This document shows, piece by piece, positions 19,790-27,842 of a stretch of DNA of 64,000 bases; the stretch's first letter is position 1, and every line of letters starts with the position of its first letter. The position numbers and the translations under genes were made by a program. This DNA is from Pseudomonas sp. R4-35-07 (GTDB taxonomy: Bacteria > Pseudomonadota > Gammaproteobacteria > Pseudomonadales > Pseudomonadaceae), in NCBI RefSeq assembly GCF_003852235.1, contig NZ_CP027732.1, forward strand, positions 1,488,001 to 1,552,000, in the 5' to 3' direction. Under the pieces are notes generated by a model. The model did not search any database and was not told the origin of the DNA. It saw only the letters and a program-made list of their open reading frames with translations.

Positions 19790-20938
19790 TTACTCCCCTT
19801 GACCAGCAGCGGCAGCAGGCGCTGCAGCAGTACCGGCGGGTTTGGCGTTGTCGGCGTCCTTGACCTTGACTTCAATGCCCGGTTTGATGAATTGCAGGCC
19901 TTCGGTGATCACGCGGTCGCCGGCGTCCAGGCCTTTTTCCACCAGCCAGTAGGCGCCGGAAGTCCGATTGGCAACCAGTACGCGTTGCTCGACCTTGTTG
20001 TCCTTGTTCACGATCAGTGCGGTCGGAATGCCCTTCAGGTCACGGGTCACGCCTTGTTGCGGCGCGAGAATGGCCTTGCTGTTCACACCGGCTTGCAGTT
20101 GGGCGTGCACGAACATGCCGGGCAGCAGCACATGGTCAGGGTTAGGGAACACGGCGCGCAGGGTCACGGAACCGGTGGTCTGGTCGACCGACACCTCAGA
20201 GAATTCCAGCTTGCCTGGGTGGCCGTAGTCGCTGCCGTCTTCCAGGGTCAGCTTGACCATGGCGGCGTTGTCGCCGGCTTTTTGCAATTGGCCGCTTTCC
20301 AGGTCGCGGCGCAGTTTGAGCATTTCTGCCGAAGACTGGGTGACGTCGACGTAGATCGGGTCCAACTGCTGGATTACAGCCATGGCATCGGCCTGGCCGT
20401 TGCTGACCAGCGCGCCTTCGGTCACCGAAGAACGGCCAATGCGCCCGGAAATCGGCGCGAACACCTTGGTGTAGCGCACATTGATCTGCGCGCTCTGCAG
20501 GTCGGCCTCGGCGGTCATGCGGTCGGCGACGGCAGTGTCGTATTCCTGGCGGCTGACGGCTTGCTCATCGACCAATTGCTTGTAGCGATCGGTGATCGAC
20601 TTGGTCTGGGTCAGCTTGGCCTGGGCGCTCTTGAGCGTGGCCTCATACACCGACGGATCGATCTGGTAGAGCTGCTGCCCTTCCTTCACGTCGGCGCCTT
20701 CCTTGAACAGGCGCTTGAGAATGATGCCGTTCACCTGCGGGCGCACTTCGGCAATGCGGTAGGCCGTGGTACGGCCTGGCAGCTCGGTGGTCAGGGTAAA
20801 GGCTTGCGGTTGAATGGTGACCACGCCGACCTGAGGGGTTTGAGCGGGCGGTGCCGCTTCTTCCTTTTTACATCCGCTGAGCAGCGATGCCAGGGCGACG
20901 GCAGTGACCAGAGCGGTAACAGCTGGCTTAAGTTGCAT
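19790..20938 (-). CDS. emhA: RND efflux periplasmic adaptor
   Basis: This is a 382-residue membrane-fusion lipoprotein of the MexA/TtgA type. I start at ATG 20938, preceded by GAGGATCTTC; the longer frame lacks a ribosome site. A lipobox 'LLSGC' (Cys22) follows a signal peptide. Next come the lipoyl and coiled-coil hairpin domain ('QLYQIDPSVYEATLKSAQAK' near residue 88) and the beta-barrel region. It links EmhB to EmhC. The promoter overlaps the EmhR operator at 21027-21058, so the operon should be repressed by EmhR. Confidence 0.94.
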   Translation of the reverse strand: MQLKPAVTALVTAVALASLLSGCKKEEAAPPAQTPQVGVVTIQPQAFTLTTELPGRTTAYRIAEVRPQVNGIILKRLFKEGADVKEGQQLYQIDPSVYEATLKSAQAKLTQTKSITDRYKQLVDEQAVSRQEYDTAVADRMTAEADLQSAQINVRYTKVFAPISGRIGRSSVTEGALVSNGQADAMAVIQQLDPIYVDVTQSSAEMLKLRRDLESGQLQKAGDNAAMVKLTLEDGSDYGHPGKLEFSEVSVDQTTGSVTLRAVFPNPDHVLLPGMFVHAQLQAGVNSKAILAPQQGVTRDLKGIPTALIVNKDNKVEQRVLVANRTSGAYWLVEKGLDAGDRVITEGLQFIKPGIEVKVKDADNAKPAGTAAAPAAAAGQGE

Positions 20939-21026
20939 GAAGATCCTCGGGTCAGGCGCGCAGGGTGCGCACAAGAAGTGTGGAAGGGTATAAAACAAGC
21001 TGTGAGTAGATAAGTAGCTTGCTACG

Positions 21027-21058
21027 CAATATACTTACGTTCATGGTTGTTTGTAAAC
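21027..21058 (-). promoter_or_regulatory. EmhR/TtgR operator overlapping the emhA promoter
   Basis: Read on the minus strand, this segment gives TTTACA, 18 bases, TATATT: a good sigma-70 promoter pointing at emhA. The spacer contains 'aacaaccatgaacgtaag'. It is nearly identical, from memory, to the TtgR operator in the ttgA-ttgR interval of P. putida DOT-T1E (tttacaaacaaccatgaatg...). Effectors that release TtgR from such a site include antibiotics and plant phenolics. Confidence 0.85.
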
Positions 21059-21224
21059 TCTTGACAGGCAGGGCGGAATGTAGACAAAGCACCGCCCAAA
21101 GCCTCGATTTTAGTACGTTCGGCGCCCATGACGGTGTCGTCCCACAATTATTCTGATGATCGTTCGCGTCTATTAACGTTGCGTTAACGATAGTCCCAAG
21201 TGTTCTGATTGAGGTTTTACTGCC

Positions 21225-21857
21225 ATGGTTCGTCGCACCAAAGAGGAAGCTCAGGAAACGCGCAGCCAGATCCTCCAAGCCGCCGAGCAAGCCTTTTATG
21301 AACGGGGCGTTGCGCGGACCACGCTGGCGGATATCGCCGCCCTGGCCGGCGTGACGCGCGGTGCCATCTACTGGCATTTCAGTAACAAATCCGACTTGCT
21401 GCAGGCGCTGCTCGACACGCTGCACGAACCCTTGGACGAATTGGCCCGGGCGAGTGAAAGCGAGGATGAAGTCGACCCGTTGGGGTGCATGCGCAAACTG
21501 CTGATTCATCTTTATCATCAAGTGGCTCTGGACCCGAAAACCCGGCGCATCAACGAGATCTTGTTCCATAAGTGCGAATTCACCGATGAAATGTGTGACA
21601 TGCGCCGCCAGCGCCAGGCCCATAGCCTGGAGTGCAACCTGCGCATCGGCCTGACGTTGCGTAATGCGGTGCATCGCGGGCAATTACCGGCAAATCTTGA
21701 TACCACCCGTGCAGCGGTGTGCATTCATGCCTACATCCACGGCCTGATCGGCCAGTGGCTATTGGTGCCTGACAGCTTTCAGTTGCATCAAGACGCCGAA
21801 CGCTGGGTGGATGCAGGGCTAGATATGCTGCGCCTGAGCCCCAGCCTGCGCAATTGA
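21225..21857 (+). CDS. emhR: TetR-family repressor of the RND pump
   Basis: This 210-residue TetR regulator begins '[20 protein letters not shown]', with the helix-turn-helix at about residues 32-52 ('[20 protein letters not shown]'). The ligand domain keeps '[15 protein letters not shown]' and '[15 protein letters not shown]', both as in TtgR/EmhR. It is divergent from emhABC across a 286-base interval that holds the operator, so it should repress the pump and itself. AcrR/NalD relatives are the alternative name, but the operator supports EmhR/TtgR. Confidence 0.93.
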   Translation: MVRRTKEEAQETRSQILQAAEQAFYERGVARTTLADIAALAGVTRGAIYWHFSNKSDLLQALLDTLHEPLDELARASESEDEVDPLGCMRKLLIHLYHQVALDPKTRRINEILFHKCEFTDEMCDMRRQRQAHSLECNLRIGLTLRNAVHRGQLPANLDTTRAAVCIHAYIHGLIGQWLLVPDSFQLHQDAERWVDAGLDMLRLSPSLRN

Positions 21858-22047
21858 GACAAAATGCGTAATTACGTCCAGTTGTGTCAACAGTAAAGCC
21901 TAAGGATGGTCAATCGTCCTTCTGCCTGATTGAAGGGATGACTTTATATACGGGCTGGTGGGCGGTTGATAGGTAGCGGCCTAAGTATTTTGTAGCGATT
22001 TTGTAGCATGGTTGTGAAGCAATGTTACCCAGCGCTAAGCGCCCCCT

Positions 22048-22080
22048 AAAAGCCCCGGCTCTCGTAGACCGGGGCTTTTT
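22048..22080 (+). terminator. Intrinsic terminator after emhR
   Basis: An 8-bp stem agccccgg / ccggggct with the loop ctctcgtaga is followed by a run of T. It lies about 190 bases after the emhR stop. The rest of the 418-base gap 21858-22275 holds the lux-box-like site and a run of nine C residues near 22137; no convincing gene was seen. Confidence 0.85.
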
Positions 22081-22170
22081 GCGATTGCAACTAGTACGAG
22101 ATAGCGCTCGGCAGGTTAAGGCTGCAGATGGCAGCGCCCCCCCCCTTTAGCATATGAATTTTCCGATAAC

Positions 22171-22190
22171 AACTGCCTGAGTAGACAGGT
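22171..22190 (+). promoter_or_regulatory. Candidate lux box
   Basis: The 20-base site aactgcctgagtagacaggt fits NNCT-N12-AGNN and has dyad symmetry: CTGCCT on the left pairs with AGACAG on the right with one mismatch per half. It lies 85 bases upstream of the ligase ATG, a normal distance for a LuxR-activated promoter. A LuxR gene lies at the far end of the same cluster. No -10 hexamer can be chosen with certainty. Confidence 0.5.
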
Positions 22191-22275
22191 GTGTGGTTTT
22201 TCGTAGCTCGTTAGTGTTTGCATCCAGAGCGGGCAGCCGTAATGGCAGAAAACTATGTCGATGAGGGAAAACGTT

Positions 22276-23631
22276 ATGGGCGCAGGAAAGTTGTTTGATG
22301 AGTTCGCGGTAAAGTACGACGATATTCACCGGGCATACTGGACCAATACATTAAGTGAAAGCGAACTGAAGCGATGGCATGAAGCACAGCTTAGAACAGT
22401 CTTGCATCATGTCAAAAACAAGTCTGTTTTTTATGCTGAGCATTTGAAGGACATTAATGTCGGCGGTTTCACCCTGGCAGATCTTTCCTCGCTGCCTTTC
22501 ACTACTAAGGATGATTTGCGGGCGTCCATGCTGGATATCCTCTCCGGCACATTGCAAGACAGTATTTACTATTACGAGACCACTGGCACCACCGGCCCGG
22601 CGACGCCTTGCCCGCGTGATAAAAAAGAAAGCTATGCCAGCAATAAGCAGTTGGCCATGGCTTATCAAGCGGTGTTGGAAAAGCACTTTCCCACGGAGAA
22701 AACCGTTGTGGGCGTCATGGGGCCCACGGAGGTTCACTCCTTCGGCGATACCCTGGGTGATGTCTGTTACCAACTAGGGGTCTGTAACGCAAAAATCTGG
22801 CCTCACTCTCCGGTCATCGGGTATCCCAAGACGCTCCAATTGATGAAGGACTTGCGTATCGGTGTTGTTGCATCGGCACCGGGGCTGTTGCTGGCGCTGG
22901 CCAAGGAGGCCGAGCGGCTGGGTTTCAACCCACGCGAGGACTTCCACTTGCGGGCGTTCATGATGAGCGGTGAATTGTGCACGCCAGCGCTGAAGAACAA
23001 CTTGTACAGTCTCTGGGGCTGCGAAGCCTACAACAGCCTGTACGGCTCCCAGGAAGCCATGATCATTGCAGCAACCAATGCCAGCGATCAACTGATGCCG
23101 CATCGACTTAATTACATCATGGAGGTGCTTAACCCGCAGACGGGTGAAAGCCTGGGCGACAGCGGGGAAGGGGAGTTGTGCGTCACCATGCTGATCGACG
23201 GCGTGAAGCCTTTGATTCGCTACCGAACAGGTGACTTGGTCTCCATACAGAAAAGTCTAAAGAACCCGATCGCCCATGCGCAGGTCATGAAAGTGGTCGG
23301 ACGCGTCAAGGATGCGATGACACTCAATGGCAAGGCTTTTACTGCGGGCCATATCGAGCAGGCGCTGCTTGAGGGTGTGGAACAGTGCCTGGGTTATCAG
23401 GTTGTCATCAACTGTGTGAACGGCAGGGACACAGTGATCGCCAAAATGGAAATGTCGAGGTTCTATACAGGTGATCGCAGCCAACTGACTTTTCTGGTTC
23501 GTGAACGCGTGCGCGAACGCCTCGGCGTCGATGCCACGATCATGATCGTCGATGACCTGGATGACCACGTGAACCTGGGCAGTTGGTTCAGCTGGAAAGA
23601 AGCGCGAATCGTCGATCAGCGCAATCGATAG
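22276..23631 (+). CDS. PaaK-like adenylate-forming acyl/aryl ligase
   Basis: This is a 451-residue enzyme of the phenylacetate-CoA ligase/coenzyme F390 synthetase branch of the AMP-forming family. Motifs: phosphate loop 'TTGTTGP' at residues 102-108, 'YGSQE' at 254-258 in place of the usual YG(M/T)TE, 'RYRTGD' at 313-318 and 'GRVKD' at 340-344. I start at ATG 22276 because GAGGG lies 8 bases upstream; starts at 22255 and 22261 lack a site. It opens the low-GC cluster. Activation of anthranilate or another carboxylate made in the cluster is inference; no substrate can be read. Confidence 0.8.
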   Translation: MGAGKLFDEFAVKYDDIHRAYWTNTLSESELKRWHEAQLRTVLHHVKNKSVFYAEHLKDINVGGFTLADLSSLPFTTKDDLRASMLDILSGTLQDSIYYYETTGTTGPATPCPRDKKESYASNKQLAMAYQAVLEKHFPTEKTVVGVMGPTEVHSFGDTLGDVCYQLGVCNAKIWPHSPVIGYPKTLQLMKDLRIGVVASAPGLLLALAKEAERLGFNPREDFHLRAFMMSGELCTPALKNNLYSLWGCEAYNSLYGSQEAMIIAATNASDQLMPHRLNYIMEVLNPQTGESLGDSGEGELCVTMLIDGVKPLIRYRTGDLVSIQKSLKNPIAHAQVMKVVGRVKDAMTLNGKAFTAGHIEQALLEGVEQCLGYQVVINCVNGRDTVIAKMEMSRFYTGDRSQLTFLVRERVRERLGVDATIMIVDDLDDHVNLGSWFSWKEARIVDQRNR

Positions 23632-23644
23632 CCGGGAGCCACAT

Positions 23645-24199
23645 ATGAGCATGTCCGTGCAAATCGTTTCGGCGAAGAGCGAGTTGTTCCAGAAAGTCTG
23701 CGCATTGAGATCTCGCTATATCGGCGATAACCCCGCTAATGAAGAAAGCTTCTCCGATGCCGAGACTTTACGCGATGCCTGTTCTTATCACATGGCTTAT
23801 TTCGATGGCGAAGAAATAGTCGGAGCTATCCGAATAACGCCATTAGGGCATGGCATGAGCTTTGTCGAACGCGTGGTCAATGTGGAGCATTACTTTGCTC
23901 ACCCCATGGATTCATTTGACGCCAACCGGTTGGTGCTCGATGAGCAATACAGAGGGGGGTTGCACTTGAGGTCGTTTCTTCTGCAAACCGCCATCTGGTT
24001 GAAAGCCAATACGCAGTTTCGATACATCTCAGCGCTATGCCGGGGGCGCCTGGCTGCCCTGTATGTGGATATCGGCGGCCATGTTCTGGCAGACGATATT
24101 ACCTGGACGAACCGCCAGTCATCCCGCAATTACAGTTTGGTTTACTTGGAATTGGAAACCGTCTTTAACGCCATCAAAGGAAAAGTAGCTCATGGATAA
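23645..24199 (+). CDS. LuxI/FeeM-like GNAT-fold acyltransferase
   Basis: This 184-residue protein belongs to the autoinducer-synthase/N-acyl-amino-acid-synthase side of the GNAT superfamily. Matching features are 'LRSRYI' (21-26), an acidic stretch ending 'SYHMAYFDGEEIVGAIRITP' (47-66), and 'DANRLVLDEQYR' (92-103), which parallels the E-x-x-R-F segment of LuxI proteins. It starts 13 bases after the ligase behind GGGAG and overlaps the next gene by 8 bases. It could make an N-acyl amino acid, an acyl-homoserine-lactone-like signal, or transfer the product of the ligase. Product unknown. Confidence 0.6.
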   Translation: MSMSVQIVSAKSELFQKVCALRSRYIGDNPANEESFSDAETLRDACSYHMAYFDGEEIVGAIRITPLGHGMSFVERVVNVEHYFAHPMDSFDANRLVLDEQYRGGLHLRSFLLQTAIWLKANTQFRYISALCRGRLAALYVDIGGHVLADDITWTNRQSSRNYSLVYLELETVFNAIKGKVAHG

Positions 24200-24878
24200 T
24201 TTTTTCAAGGAACTGGACACAATTGTTGATAACGGTTGGGCCAAGATCAAAAAGGGTCGTTATTGGAATCACAGCCTTGAGCGGACGATCACGGTCGAGC
24301 TTTATCAGCAAGTAATGCTGCAGGTTTATCACTACACCCGGTTCAATTCGATCAATCAGGCAGCCTGCGCGTTTAGTGCGGATCCGAGCCAGACCACACT
24401 GCTGCGCTTCGTCTACAAGCACGCGCTTGAAGAGCTTGGGCATGAAAAAATGGTCATCCGGGACCTTGAATCCATCGGTGCTTTGCCCGCCGCACTGCCT
24501 GCGCCATTGCCTCCCACCCAGGCGCTGATCGCTTATCTGAACGATGTCGCTATTCGTCTCGGGCCGGTTGCTCGCCTGGGTTACAGCTACTGGGCCGAAG
24601 AAGTGTACGAGCATATCCAGCCGATCCTGAACAAGTTCCGCACAGACCTGGGGCTCAGGGACGAACAGATGACCTTCTTCGTCGCTCATTCGACCATCGA
24701 CGAAAAGCATTCCGAAGAGGTTCGCCAGGCGATGCAACGCTCGGTTAAGACCGATGAAGAACGGGCGCTGATCAAGGAAGTGGCCCGCGTTACCCTGTAC
24801 CTCACCGGTCAGCTATTGGAGGAGTCATTGCTGGAGTACGAGCGTCTTGCCGAAGCGCCGCTGGCCAAGGCGTCCTGA
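24192..24878 (+). CDS. Heme-oxygenase-like diiron oxidase (HDO family)
   Basis: This is a 228-residue all-helical protein of the heme-oxygenase/TenA fold. It carries a full set of candidate metal ligands for an HDO: E81-x2-H84, E136 or E137 in 'YWAEEVYEH', and H166-x3-D170-x2-H173. This pattern is that of enzymes such as UndA and CADD, which use two irons (or Fe/Mn) and O2 for N-oxygenation, desaturation or C-C cleavage. There is no evidence for heme binding. The flavin reductase gene next door could supply electrons. It overlaps the GNAT gene and is part of the same operon. Confidence 0.75.
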   Translation: MDNFFKELDTIVDNGWAKIKKGRYWNHSLERTITVELYQQVMLQVYHYTRFNSINQAACAFSADPSQTTLLRFVYKHALEELGHEKMVIRDLESIGALPAALPAPLPPTQALIAYLNDVAIRLGPVARLGYSYWAEEVYEHIQPILNKFRTDLGLRDEQMTFFVAHSTIDEKHSEEVRQAMQRSVKTDEERALIKEVARVTLYLTGQLLEESLLEYERLAEAPLAKAS

Positions 24879-24882
24879 ACTG

Positions 24883-25494
24883 ATGAAGCTGATCGTCATC
24901 GTCGGGTCAAACCGCTCGCACGGAGTCAGCAGCCAGGTGGTGTCGTTGATTCGACGCCATCTGGAAGGTCGCGCTTCGGTCCAGGATATCTGGCTGCGCG
25001 ATCATCGTATCGATTACTGCGACGCTGATAACGCGTGCTCACACACTGATTGTCGCCTGCAGGACGATGTCGCCTCGATTGTCGATGAAATGGCCAAGGC
25101 GGATGCCATCCTGTACCTGCCGGTGATGCATGCCTATGGCACCAACAGTCGGTTTCAGGCCTTTCTGGAGCGGGCGGGGTACGGCTTTCTGCGCCCCAGG
25201 GAACGCCCGTTGCGGGACAAGCTGGCGGCGGTGGCGGTCGTGGGGCGTAGGTATGGGCATACGGCGGTCTTCAGCCAAGTGGTGCTGAACGTGCTGTTGA
25301 ACAAAATGGTACTGATTGGCTCCGGCTTTCCAGCAACGTTCAACACGCAACTGGTTCAGGACCTTGAAGCAGAACAGGCGCTGCGGGAAACGCTGGATCG
25401 CCTCGTTGAGCACTTTCACAAATTGAACGAACGCCCGCGACAAGGCGCAGAACGTCTGCGCCTGCTCAAACAAGTCCAATTTCAAACGGGATGA
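24883..25494 (+). CDS. NAD(P)H-dependent FMN reductase-like flavoprotein
   Basis: This 203-residue flavodoxin-fold protein starts at ATG 24883. The FMN phosphate loop is 'GSNRSHGVSSQ' (residues 8-18) and the isoalloxazine-contact segment is 'YLPVMHAYGTNSRFQAF' near residue 79. A Cys cluster at about residues 46-55 (C-x5-C-x4-C) resembles that in iron-sulfur flavoprotein relatives, though too few Cys are seen to claim a cluster. It lies 4 bases after the oxidase gene and 7 before the transporter. It probably provides reduced flavin or reduces a nitroso or quinone intermediate. Confidence 0.75.
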   Translation: MKLIVIVGSNRSHGVSSQVVSLIRRHLEGRASVQDIWLRDHRIDYCDADNACSHTDCRLQDDVASIVDEMAKADAILYLPVMHAYGTNSRFQAFLERAGYGFLRPRERPLRDKLAAVAVVGRRYGHTAVFSQVVLNVLLNKMVLIGSGFPATFNTQLVQDLEAEQALRETLDRLVEHFHKLNERPRQGAERLRLLKQVQFQTG

Positions 25495-25501
25495 TGGATA
25501 A

Positions 25502-26386
25502 ATGCCTATTCGTGATTCGTTGGTAGCCGTACTGGTGGCCTTTTTATGGGGCGCGCAGGTAACGGCGGTTAAAGTTGGGGGCCAGGAGCTCCCGCCGATT
25601 CTCATGGTAGCCATGCGTTTTGCCTTGATGGCGGTCGTACTGGTGCCGTTTTGCGGGGTCCCAAAGCGCCATGAACTGCTCCCCGTGTTTCTGATCGCCT
25701 CGCTGGTGGGAGCACTGCATTTCGGGCTCTTGTACTGCGGCATTGCGCGAGTGGATGCATCCACTTCCGCTGTCGCGTACCAACTGGCAACCCCTTTCAC
25801 ATTATTGTTGGCTTTTGCCGTGTTGAAGGAGCGGATTGGCGTGCAGGTGTTGGCCGGAATTGTCATTGCGTTGGTCGGGGTGTTGACGGTGCTAGGTGGC
25901 ATAGGTCAGGGCGGTGAGTTGTCAGGCATCTTGCTGGTAATCGCCGCAGCGTTTGTTTTCGCAGTAGGGACCGTCCTTACCAAGCGTTGGGGGCCTTTCA
26001 ATCCTATGGCGATCAGCGCGTGGACAGCATTGATTGCGGCGCCGGAGTTACTGATGGTTTCCGCCGCGGTGGAAGGGCACGCATGGGGCTCGGTGCTGAC
26101 CGCTAGCACGAGAGCCTGGGCTGCCGTGCTGTACACCGCCATCAGTGGTGGGCTGATCGGATTCGGGTTGTGGTATTGGCTTTTGGGGCGGCATGCGGTC
26201 CAGCGATTGACGCCATTTCTGTTATTGGTTCCGGTGTTTGCGGTTGCGGTCAGTCAGTTGCTTTTGCATGAAGGGGTATCGCTTAGTCTCATCGTGGGGG
26301 GCGTGGCGGTTTTGGTGGGCGTCGCATTGTGCCAGGTGCGATTGTCGCCACGGCAGGTGCATCCCAAAAACACCCCGGCCGGTTGA
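25502..26386 (+). CDS. EamA/DMT-family exporter
   Basis: This 294-residue membrane protein has ten predicted helices in two EamA repeats (about 5-140 and 150-285), of the drug/metabolite transporter superfamily. The first repeat begins 'LVAVLVAFLWGAQVTAVKV'. Members export amino acids, nucleosides or small metabolites. Placed between biosynthetic genes on the same strand, it is the obvious candidate for releasing the cluster product. Substrate is unknown. Confidence 0.8.
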   Translation: MPIRDSLVAVLVAFLWGAQVTAVKVGGQELPPILMVAMRFALMAVVLVPFCGVPKRHELLPVFLIASLVGALHFGLLYCGIARVDASTSAVAYQLATPFTLLLAFAVLKERIGVQVLAGIVIALVGVLTVLGGIGQGGELSGILLVIAAAFVFAVGTVLTKRWGPFNPMAISAWTALIAAPELLMVSAAVEGHAWGSVLTASTRAWAAVLYTAISGGLIGFGLWYWLLGRHAVQRLTPFLLLVPVFAVAVSQLLLHEGVSLSLIVGGVAVLVGVALCQVRLSPRQVHPKNTPAG

Positions 26387-26415
26387 TTGGCTAACCTGAT
26401 GAGAGGTGCTGTGCG

Positions 26416-27315
26416 ATGAGTTGGCCAGGTCGGTGGGTATTGCTCGCCATGCGTGAGCAGAACCGGTTTCGTTATAGGCTTAAGGTCCGCCGCTGGAACG
26501 GGCAGGGTTTTGAGGTCGCCTACTTGCAATCGAGTGGCGTCAAGTCTGGTCCTACCTTAGTGTTCCTGCATGGCTTGGGCGCCAGCAAGGATCATTGGGG
26601 GCCTGGGCTTTATTCATTGGTTGAGGCCTTCAACTGCGTTTTCCTGGACCTTCCCGGTGAGGGCGAGTCGTCGTTCGACGACTCGCAAAGCTATAGTCCT
26701 ATGGCTCAGGTCGAGCGATTGAGGGCGTTCTTCAAGGAGCACACCTTCGATGACCTTGTCTTGATAGGCAGTTCCCTTGGTGGCTGTATTGCCTGTCTTT
26801 ATGCAGCCACCTATCCGACGGAAGTTTCCTGCGTCATCGCCATGGCGCCTGCGGGATTAGCGGCGGCACAGCTCAGTCCGGCGATGAGCCGGTTTTTTGA
26901 GTCTGGCAAACATCCTTTTGGCTACCGCTGCGTTGACGAAATGCAGAGCCTTTGGGAGATAGTGTTCAATCGGCCACCGCAGGTTCCGGCATTTTTGGCA
27001 AAAGCGCTGGCCAACAAGGGGGCCCAGCGCTATGCGAAGGTCGGTAAAATACTCAAGGACTTCCAGGACGCCGGACTTTACCCGCTTCAACGTCGATTAG
27101 CAGACGTTCAGGCCAGGACGCTGGTGGTATGGGGGAGCAATGATCGTGTCTTTGATGTTTCGTGCCTGCATGAGGTCTACCGGCTTTTGCCGCAGGCCAG
27201 TATTTGCATTATCGAGGATGGAGGACATGTTCCATACCTGGAGTGTGCTGAACAAACGCTGAAGGCGATTCGACGGTTTCTTGCACGTACTCAAGCATCG
27301 CCCGCGCCCGGATGA
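26416..27315 (+). CDS. Alpha/beta hydrolase
   Basis: This is a 299-residue alpha/beta hydrolase with an intact triad: the oxyanion loop 'LHGLGASKDHW' near residue 50, nucleophile Ser in 'IGSSLGGC' near 119, Asp in 'WGSNDRVF' near 240 and His in 'DGGHVPYLE' near 271. No signal peptide, so it is probably cytoplasmic. It closes the first block of the low-GC cluster and is followed by a 527-base gap. A thioesterase or esterase step releasing a ligase-activated intermediate would fit; this is inference. Confidence 0.75.
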   Translation: MSWPGRWVLLAMREQNRFRYRLKVRRWNGQGFEVAYLQSSGVKSGPTLVFLHGLGASKDHWGPGLYSLVEAFNCVFLDLPGEGESSFDDSQSYSPMAQVERLRAFFKEHTFDDLVLIGSSLGGCIACLYAATYPTEVSCVIAMAPAGLAAAQLSPAMSRFFESGKHPFGYRCVDEMQSLWEIVFNRPPQVPAFLAKALANKGAQRYAKVGKILKDFQDAGLYPLQRRLADVQARTLVVWGSNDRVFDVSCLHEVYRLLPQASICIIEDGGHVPYLECAEQTLKAIRRFLARTQASPAPG

Positions 27316-27344
27316 GAGTATCCATGAAGCGTAGGTAATTAGGG

Positions 27345-27373
27345 TTGACCCTTTCACAGCCTATGAGTAGTAT
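27345..27373 (+). promoter_or_regulatory. Candidate sigma-70 promoter
   Basis: TTGACC, a 17-base spacer and TAGTAT are seen 470 bases upstream of the anthranilate synthase gene. It would produce a long leader or drive the small frame at 27430. Sequence match only; promoters of this quality occur by chance in AT-richer DNA. Confidence 0.35.
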
Positions 27374-27429
27374 CCAACGGGCATTCAGGAATTACTCCTG
27401 CTATGCCCTCAAGACACAGGAAGTCTTAC

Positions 27430-27531
27430 ATGTACTACCGACTATCAGTGCTGAAGAGCGTTCTTGGGTCTTCCTCCAAGTCCAACACTGCCCATCTCTC
27501 GGTTTTTAAAAGCAATATCTGGCGTCGCTAA
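27430..27531 (+). CDS. Possible 33-residue leader peptide
   Basis: A short frame starting ATG TAC TAC and ending with TAA has an AGGAA site 8 bases upstream (cacaggaagtcttac). It is basic and Ser-rich, ends near a single Trp (residue 31) and lies 57 bases downstream of the promoter-like hexamers at 27345. It could be a leader peptide or a chance frame. It lacks the tandem Trp codons of a classical trp attenuator. Confidence 0.2.
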   Translation: MYYRLSVLKSVLGSSSKSNTAHLSVFKSNIWRR

Positions 27532-27842
27532 TTCAGCAATCGCCGGTGTCTTGCTGTCCGTTTCAGTCAAACACCCCTAACTATTAATTCATCAATGGCC
27601 GAGCGCTGTTATTCGATTTTTCGTGGCTGTTTGCCTGGAAATCGTAATACACGAATGGTTCGCTGAAGTGCTGTCTCTTCTTTGAGGGAGTACTTTCTTG
27701 TGGGCCCCGAGTTTGTGCGTGGCTGATGAGTTTCCTACATCAATAAACAGCTATTGAACTGCCAGCCAGTGCGAGGCGTGTCCCCGCGGGCACTACACTC
27801 AGCCGTGTGAGCTGCTGTTAATAAAAAAAAAGGAGTGATGTC

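Larger units (their letters stand above)
27316..27842 (+). other. 527-base intergenic region inside the low-GC cluster
   Basis: No long gene lies here. It contains a consensus-like promoter at 27345-27373, a 33-codon reading frame at 27430-27531, small hairpins (caggaattactcctg near 27390), and an AT-rich stretch with an A-run just before the AAGGAG site of the anthranilate synthase gene. A site at 27757-27776 begins like the 22171 lux box (aactgcc) but its CT/AG spacing is 13. The gap separates the cluster into two transcription blocks. Confidence 0.6.

Noticed and set aside
17645..21013. Very long open frame (over 1100 codons) on the plus strand opposite emhA and emhB
   Set aside because: It is an antisense shadow of two unmistakable RND genes in GC-rich DNA; its translation is His/Gln/Arg-rich low-complexity with no motif and no ribosome site.
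21061..21090. TTGACA as -35 of an emhR promoter
   Set aside because: At 17-base spacing the -10 would be acaaag, which is too weak to annotate.
22242..22298. 18-codon frame (ATG GCA GAA ...) overlapping the ligase start as a leader peptide
   Set aside because: No ribosome site precedes it and the peptide has no regulatory codon pattern; likely chance.
24192..24878. Reading the cluster oxidase as a true heme oxygenase or TenA thiaminase
   Set aside because: The E-x2-H and H-x3-D-x2-H pattern is that of non-heme diiron HDO proteins, and no thiamine or heme genes are near.
27757..27776. Second lux box before the anthranilate synthase gene
   Set aside because: It shares aactgcc with the 22171 site, but the CT/AG spacing is 13 and dyad symmetry is poor.
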